Source of the DNA: Frondihabitans australicus
GTDB taxonomy: Bacteria > Actinomycetota > Actinomycetes > Actinomycetales > Microbacteriaceae
DNA: 64,000 nucleotides
Direction of reading: 5' to 3'
Assembly: GCF_003634555.1 (NCBI RefSeq)
Contig: NZ_RBKS01000001.1
Span: 1,984,001-2,048,000, forward strand
Shown here: piece by piece, positions 60,234-64,000 of the stretch
How positions within the stretch are numbered: the first letter of the stretch is position 1
Layout of the letters: each line of letters opens with the position of its first letter
Notes under the pieces: model-generated
The model's database searches: none
Seen by the model: the letters and a program-made list of their open reading frames with translations, nothing else
Told to the model about the DNA's origin: nothing
Made by a program: the position numbers and the translations under genes

Positions 60234-60431
60234 ATGAGCACAGACCTCCAAGAAGAGTTCGTCATGGACGGCAGTGACGACGGGACCAACGAACAGAAGC
60301 TGCACGGTCTGGTGCAGCAGGTCGAGCAGGACCACGGCGACGAGGGAGCTGGCAGCATGGCCGAGGACCTGCGTGACCGGATGGAGGAGACGAAGACGGA
60401 GCCGGAAGACGGCGGAGACAGGGAGGACTGA
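60234..60431 (+). CDS. Small acidic protein
   Basis: The 65-residue protein is strongly acidic (about 40% Asp+Glu+Gln) and probably disordered or helical: LHGLVQQVEQDHGDEG, then LRDRMEETKTEPEDGG. It is followed by another small gene 4 bp later. Function unknown. Confidence 0.55.
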   Translation: MSTDLQEEFVMDGSDDGTNEQKLHGLVQQVEQDHGDEGAGSMAEDLRDRMEETKTEPEDGGDRED

Positions 60432-60435
60432 CACC

Positions 60436-60672
60436 ATGGCCGGTCTCGAGAGTGTGCGCTGGAACGACGAAGCGCGGTCGAAGATCCTGAGCGATGCCGA
60501 CAACGTCCTCCGCGACGCAGTGAGCGCCGTGGCCCGGGAGTTCACGGGCACATCATGGGAGGACGCGTTCAGGGCGTTGAACGAACGACTCAAAGAACGA
60601 TTCATCGACTACGAACCCGGACCCGACGTCCGCAAGTACGCCGAAGCCATCGCCGCCGGCGACTACACCTGA
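60436..60672 (+). CDS. Small hypothetical protein
   Basis: The 78-residue protein starts MAGLESVRWNDEARSK and has a helix-rich middle (FTGTSWEDAFRALNERLKER) and an acidic end. GGAGGA upstream supports ATG 60436. It is cotranscribed with its neighbours by spacing. Not recognised. Confidence 0.6.
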   Translation: MAGLESVRWNDEARSKILSDADNVLRDAVSAVAREFTGTSWEDAFRALNERLKERFIDYEPGPDVRKYAEAIAAGDYT

Positions 60673-60688
60673 CCTGACGCAACCGAAC

Positions 60689-61006
60689 ATGACGAGCGAT
60701 AAGGAGTCGGTGTCGGAGGACGACAGGCGGCTGATCATCGACGGGCGGCGCTGGCGGCGCACCGACCCCTGCCTCCCTGACGCTCTCGTGCAACAGCTCA
60801 AGTCGCATCTCGGGCGCGGGAGATCCGCCGTTCGACGTGCGAGATCCGACAACGACACGGCGGCTCTCGCCCGGGCGCGGCACCGCGTCGACGTCGCGAA
60901 GCACGGCCTCGGCGAACGCGGCCAGGAATGGTGGTCGAGCGCTGAAGCCGACCGCCTCGCGCGCGCCGAAGGGGCCCTCCGCGAACTCGACGCGCTGGAG
61001 GACTGA
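60689..61006 (+). CDS. Conserved hypothetical actinobacterial protein
   Basis: The 105-residue protein contains LIIDGRRWRRTDPCLPDALVQQL followed by a helical repeat-like region (GRSAVRRARSD, LARARHRVDVAKHGLGERG) that resembles small proteins common in Microbacteriaceae, often misnamed Tol transporters. No function is established. Confidence 0.6.
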   Translation: MTSDKESVSEDDRRLIIDGRRWRRTDPCLPDALVQQLKSHLGRGRSAVRRARSDNDTAALARARHRVDVAKHGLGERGQEWWSSAEADRLARAEGALRELDALED

Positions 61007-61115
61007 CCTGTCGCCATCCCGCGACTGGCAACCGGCCGGGCATCGGCCAACCTGAGAGCGCCCGACAACACGCGCACCTACCGTTCGACTCTCACCCGAA
61101 CACGAGGAGAAACCC

Positions 61116-61571
61116 ATGGCACAGGCCATCGAAACAGTCGACGTGAACGTTCCCGTCTCCGTCGCCTACAACCAGTGGACCCAATTCGAAGAGTTCCCGA
61201 AGTTCCTCGACGAGGTCGAGTCGATCACCCAGGAATCCGACACACTGACCCACTGGACGGTAAAGGTCGGCCCGGTCGAGAAGCACTTCGACGCCACCAT
61301 CACCGAGCAGCACCCGGACGAGCGGGTCGCCTGGAACTCCACCGGCGGCGAGGTCGACCACGCCGGCGTCATCACGTTCCACAAGCTCTCCGACACGGAG
61401 ACCCGCCTCACCGTGCAGATCGACTGGCAGCCCACCGGGTTCCTGGAGAAGATCGGCTCGACCCTCGGCGCCGACAACCATGCGATCAAGAAAGACCTGC
61501 AGAACTTCAAGGAGTACATCGAGTCACAGGGCACCGCGGACGGCGCCTGGCGTGACGACGTCAGGGCCTGA
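61116..61571 (+). CDS. SRPBCC-family protein (polyketide cyclase/dehydrase-like)
   Basis: The 151-residue protein has the START-like helix-grip fold pattern: VDVNVPVSVAYNQWTQFEEFPKF at the start, HWTVKVGPVEKHFDATI and RVAWNS-TGGEVDHAGVITFHKL. These proteins bind hydrophobic ligands; many actinobacterial members are stress-related. ACACGAGGAG upstream supports the ATG. A terminator follows. Confidence 0.82.
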   Translation: MAQAIETVDVNVPVSVAYNQWTQFEEFPKFLDEVESITQESDTLTHWTVKVGPVEKHFDATITEQHPDERVAWNSTGGEVDHAGVITFHKLSDTETRLTVQIDWQPTGFLEKIGSTLGADNHAIKKDLQNFKEYIESQGTADGAWRDDVRA

Positions 61572-61590
61572 CCGGCCGGGCGAAAGCAGA

Positions 61591-61620
61591 AGCGCGGAAA
61601 CCCGTCAGGGTTCCCGCGCT
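61591..61620 (+). terminator. Terminator after SRPBCC gene
   Basis: AGCGCGGAAACCC (61591-61603) and GGGTTCCCGCGCT (61608-61620) pair with one mismatch, followed by TTCG. It also lies between convergent genes. Confidence 0.75.
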
Positions 61621-61643
61621 TTCGTGTGTTCGGGGTACAACTG

Positions 61644-61766
61644 TCAGGCCGCGGGACGCAGTTCGCCGTGACCGGAGGGATTCTCCACCGGGGTGCCATC
61701 GGGCTCCGTACCGGTGTCAGGATCGACGTCCGGTGCCGGATTGCTTGCGGGCTTGGGGTCGCTCAT
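61644..61766 (-). CDS. Small acidic disordered protein, 40 residues
   Basis: The frame from ATG 61766 to TGA 61644-61646 encodes 40 residues rich in Pro, Asp and Glu (MSDPKPASNPAP..., then DPDTGTEPDGTP). GGGAGGTGA at proper distance and an ATGA overlap with the gene upstream support translation. Function unknown. Confidence 0.6.
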   Translation of the reverse strand: MSDPKPASNPAPDVDPDTGTEPDGTPVENPSGHGELRPAA

Positions 61767-61918
61767 TCGGGTTCACCTCCCGACGGCGTGTCACTGTCCT
61801 GCTGAGGGTCCTCGGTCGCGTTCCCCGTGGGTGAACCGTCGCCGAGGTCCGCTGTTCGCTTCTTCTGCTCGTCGGTGATGTCCGTCGACCCGCCGGGGGC
61901 CTTGCCTTTGTCGGTCAT
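61763..61918 (-). CDS. Small acidic disordered protein, 51 residues
   Basis: The frame from ATG 61918 to TGA 61763-61765 encodes 51 residues (MTDKGKAPGGSTDITDEQKKR, then an Asp/Gly/Pro-rich tail). The stop overlaps the ATG of the next small gene (ATGA). The pair is likely a small stress- or intrinsically disordered-protein operon. Confidence 0.55.
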   Translation of the reverse strand: MTDKGKAPGGSTDITDEQKKRTADLGDGSPTGNATEDPQQDSDTPSGGEPE

Positions 61919-62389
61919 GTGGCGAACGTACGCTCAAGCACTCGTCTTCCCACACATGCGCCAGAAGCCTGTAGCGCGAGCCGATCCTGCTGCGATAGCG
62001 CGAGGTCACTTGGCGCCCGAAATTCACCCCTAGCGGCCTCCAATTCGGCGACGAATGAGGAGAATGACCGCTCCGACTGCTCCTCCGCACCACGACCGCA
62101 GGAGGAAGCCAGGGTGCGATTTGGCCGGACTCGATCTGGGAGCGACCCCGCGCGTCAGACGAGTAACTCGTTGCCTAGGACAGGCCCGAGTCGACGCCGT
62201 CGTCATCTACCTCGTGCCGCTGAGTTGTGCCGATTGCCCTTATGAGAACACAGACGCTTGCGTTAGTAGCACCCCTGCCCGGACCTGGTCCGTGGCTAGT
62301 CGTGCCGATCATCCTGGCGGGTGCGGCTGTGGCTACGTGCGTCCTGCTGAGTTACTCGCGGCACAAGAAGTAGTTGCGAGCTCGTCGCG
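61919..62389. other. Region without a supported gene
   Basis: A plus-strand frame (62055-62393) has cysteines in DCPYENTDACV and GGCGCGYV but weak coding character and no ribosome binding site. It is left open. Confidence 0.35.
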
Positions 62390-62716
62390 ATGAGCATCGA
62401 ACGAAGGTTCCAGAAGGCCAGCACCATCGCCGACACGCTGTACCGAGTCGGTTTCGACCTGACCGTATTCGACATCGGTCCCGGCCGCGTGGCGTCGGTC
62501 GGCGGCACGGACGTAAATCGGTCGACCAATCCTCACGAGTTGCTCGACGCACGCCCTCTGTGCGCAGTGCGCAAGGCCGACGAGGATCTCGAGACGGACC
62601 GCTATCATCGCGCGCTTCACGACAAGTCGTCAGAGGTCGTCGGGGAACTCCATCACATCGCCAGGCCCTATTGGCTCGGCACGAGGCCGGGCGAGTTGTT
62701 CCGTCTTCTCAAGTAG
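62390..62716 (+). CDS. Possible hypothetical protein
   Basis: A 108-residue frame (MSIERRFQKAST, VGFDLTVFDIGPG) has no clear ribosome binding site and overlaps the better-supported minus-strand gene by 87 bp. Low confidence. Confidence 0.3.
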   Translation: MSIERRFQKASTIADTLYRVGFDLTVFDIGPGRVASVGGTDVNRSTNPHELLDARPLCAVRKADEDLETDRYHRALHDKSSEVVGELHHIARPYWLGTRPGELFRLLK

Positions 62717-62965
62717 CCCGTCAACGAGGCCTGTGTCGATGATGTCTTCACGGTCGCTCGCCTCGGGCACATTCAGCACCTGACTGGCGGGACCGATGAG
62801 GATCTCGGCCCATCCCACGTCACCATCGTCCAAGAGGATCGGAAACGTGACCGTGTCGGAGTCCCCGTTCTTAGCCAGGGCGCGCGCGTAGCCCACGATT
62901 GCGTGCGCAATAGCATTACCCGTGACCACGGAGCCGACCGCATAGTTAATTCGCTCCATCCACAC
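62630..62965 (-). CDS. Hypothetical protein
   Basis: The 111-residue protein starts at ATG 62965 behind GAGGAG. It has a central VTFPILLDDGDVGWAEILIGPASQ block that looks like conserved beta strands, and a C-terminal MEFPDDL. Not recognised. Confidence 0.55.
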   Translation of the reverse strand: MWMERINYAVGSVVTGNAIAHAIVGYARALAKNGDSDTVTFPILLDDGDVGWAEILIGPASQVLNVPEASDREDIIDTGLVDGLLEKTEQLARPRAEPIGPGDVMEFPDDL

Positions 62966-63114
62966 TCCTCGTTTATCTCAGCCAAGCAGCCGCCCCGCAC
63001 TCAACCTGCGAACACCGAACATGGGGTACGGATCTATCACGCTGGCAGCCGACCTCAGCTCGGGCGACGACGGGACGACGAACGGGTCGCGCCATCCCGT
63101 GCAGCTAGGCCGCC

Positions 63115-63477
63115 TCACTCCCTCGCAAAGGTGCGGAGCCGCACCGTGAGGTTTCTGTTCACGATCCGATAGGAAGATGGATCGGCCTCGAGCCGAGCCG
63201 TCGTAAGCAGGAAATGTTCGAGCAAGGTCATCAGCTCGCTCGAGTCGTGGTCCCGACCCAGAGCCCCGGTCGTAGAGGAGTTCGCAAGAGATACGCCGGC
63301 TCCCTCCGTGACGGTGACCAAGTACCCGGCATCGAGCCGGTCCTCCTTGTCGTTGGCGACGGGGATGAAGGCACCGCGGGGGCGCCGCCGACCCAGCCGC
63401 GCAGGCCCTCGATAGCGTAGAGCGGCAATCGCGACATTATGTGAACGGTATTTGCCATTGGTCTGAGGCGACGCCAC
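63115..63477 (-). CDS. Hypothetical protein
   Basis: The 120-residue frame has a beta-rich centre (DAGYLVTVTEGAGVSLAN) and a helical ELMTLLEHFLLTTARL segment. The first 35 residues are Arg-rich, so the true start may be further in. Not recognised. Confidence 0.4.
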   Translation of the reverse strand: MASPQTNGKYRSHNVAIAALRYRGPARLGRRRPRGAFIPVANDKEDRLDAGYLVTVTEGAGVSLANSSTTGALGRDHDSSELMTLLEHFLLTTARLEADPSSYRIVNRNLTVRLRTFARE

Positions 63478-63919
63478 AACGCGAGTTGGCCAGGTGGGCC
63501 AGTCGTGAGGGAGATCAAGACGACGGTCGTCGCGTTAGCTCGGCAGCATAGGCCAGATGACACCATGGTGGAGATGGGCCTCATAAAGACACGGGGGGAT
63601 GGTCCGTCGAAATGCGGACAGCATCGTCGGCCGCGGTCGCCTATCGTCGTGACATCACCAACCGGTGCTGTTGGTGCTGGCGGGGGTGTGACGTTCGGGT
63701 CGTCGCATCCCCGCTATCTTGCAAGAACGACAGCTTCGGCCGAATGTACGTCGATTCGTGCGATCGGTGGTGACTGCACTCACCTGATTTGCCGCCAGCC
63801 AGTGATTCAACGAGCGGCGCGTCCGGGGTGCGTAGACCGTGTCAAGCACCCGTCTCGGGGGTTTCCACCGGCGGTCCGACCGGGCACACTAAGACAGTTC
63901 ACCAGCCAAAGGGACCCGA
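63478..63919. other. Intergenic region, no supported gene
   Basis: Frames here are Arg/Ser-rich on both strands without motifs. The region probably holds the promoter of the BLUF gene. Confidence 0.35.
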
Positions 63920-64000
63920 ATGCTTCTCCTCGCTTACAGCAGCACAGCCTCGTACGACTTCACCGACGGTGACCTCATCACGCTGCTTATGAATAGCCGT
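63920..64000 (+). CDS. BLUF-domain protein, N-terminal part (cut by window edge)
   Basis: The first 27 codons from ATG 63920 read LLLAYSSTASYDFTDGDLI and then LLMNSR. This matches the start of BLUF photoreceptor domains (a Y-S strand, D-L-x2-LL helix, S-R), in which the early Tyr contacts the flavin. The rest lies outside the window. Short proteins of this kind sense blue light in the cytoplasm. Confidence 0.6.
   Translation, partial: MLLLAYSSTASYDFTDGDLITLLMNSR

Noticed and set aside
62055-62393. Cysteine-containing 112-residue frame
   Set aside because: No ribosome binding site, poor codon pattern and no family; the cysteines alone are not sufficient.
1-64000. CRISPR array or cas genes
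   Set aside because: No regularly spaced direct repeats or Cas-like proteins were seen.

Overview
The window is high-GC actinobacterial DNA, most likely from a member of Microbacteriaceae. The clearest lineage clue is the small-protein pair at 37.1-37.6 kb, whose DUF7882-like member is a type I associate with that family. GTG starts, 4-base ATGA/GTGA gene overlaps and mycothiol-type ArsC chemistry also fit. No ribosomal RNA gene, complete tRNA or CRISPR array was seen.

Left part (0-14.9 kb), accessory: an MbcA/ParS-like antitoxin-type protein; an arsenic cassette (arsR, arsC and a 22-residue cysteine-rich micropeptide); a stand-alone FtsK-gamma-like winged helix; a methyltransferase/MarR pair; three small genes; two divergent PD-(D/E)XK-like proteins; an operon ending in a calcineurin-like metallophosphoesterase; and a tightly coupled four-gene operon (YwgA/Panacea-like protein, membrane protein, PD-(D/E)XK nuclease, and a protein with a TGT-like cysteine cluster). 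That operon is the best candidate for an undescribed defence-type system.

14.9-25.1 kb, an integrative mobilizable element: the 3' end of a tRNA with its terminator (attachment-site scar), tyrosine integrase, excisionase-like gene, second HTH gene, MobC-like protein and HUH relaxase, but no conjugation machinery. Its cargo is a second, partly decayed version of modules from the left part (MbcA/ParS-like protein, the MPE operon, FtsK-gamma-like protein) plus a Phd/YefM antitoxin. Two genes of this copy each need one extra base to restore their frame.

25.7-30.7 kb: a GntR-regulated operon (MFS transporter, NMT1-like binding protein, ornithine cyclodeaminase/mu-crystallin-like protein, Asp/Glu/hydantoin racemase-like protein) with two GTATAC operators. 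31.4-32.1 kb: IS3 remnants fused head to head through a long palindrome. 32.3-36.7 kb: an AraC regulator and a module with two zinc dehydrogenases, one FdhA-like. 37-41 kb: the DUF7882 pair, a ROK remnant, an SGNH-GAF fusion and another AraC regulator.

41.1-46.3 kb: insertion-sequence cluster. One complete IS3-family element abuts a 5'-truncated Rhs gene with a small membrane protein behind it. A second IS3 element has been split by an IS481-like element flanked by a 16-bp direct repeat. 46.7-53.5 kb: redox and efflux genes, including a thioredoxin-reductase-like flavoprotein, MFS/NmrA with a divergent CGNR regulator, and an SDR-SDR-VOC operon with a TetR regulator and three matching operator-like repeats. 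53.6-57.9 kb: a large Tat-exported GH2 glycosidase with discoidin-type domains inserted before the catalytic barrel. 58-64 kb: gene fragments, small housekeeping-type hypotheticals, an SRPBCC protein and, at the edge, the start of a BLUF photoreceptor.
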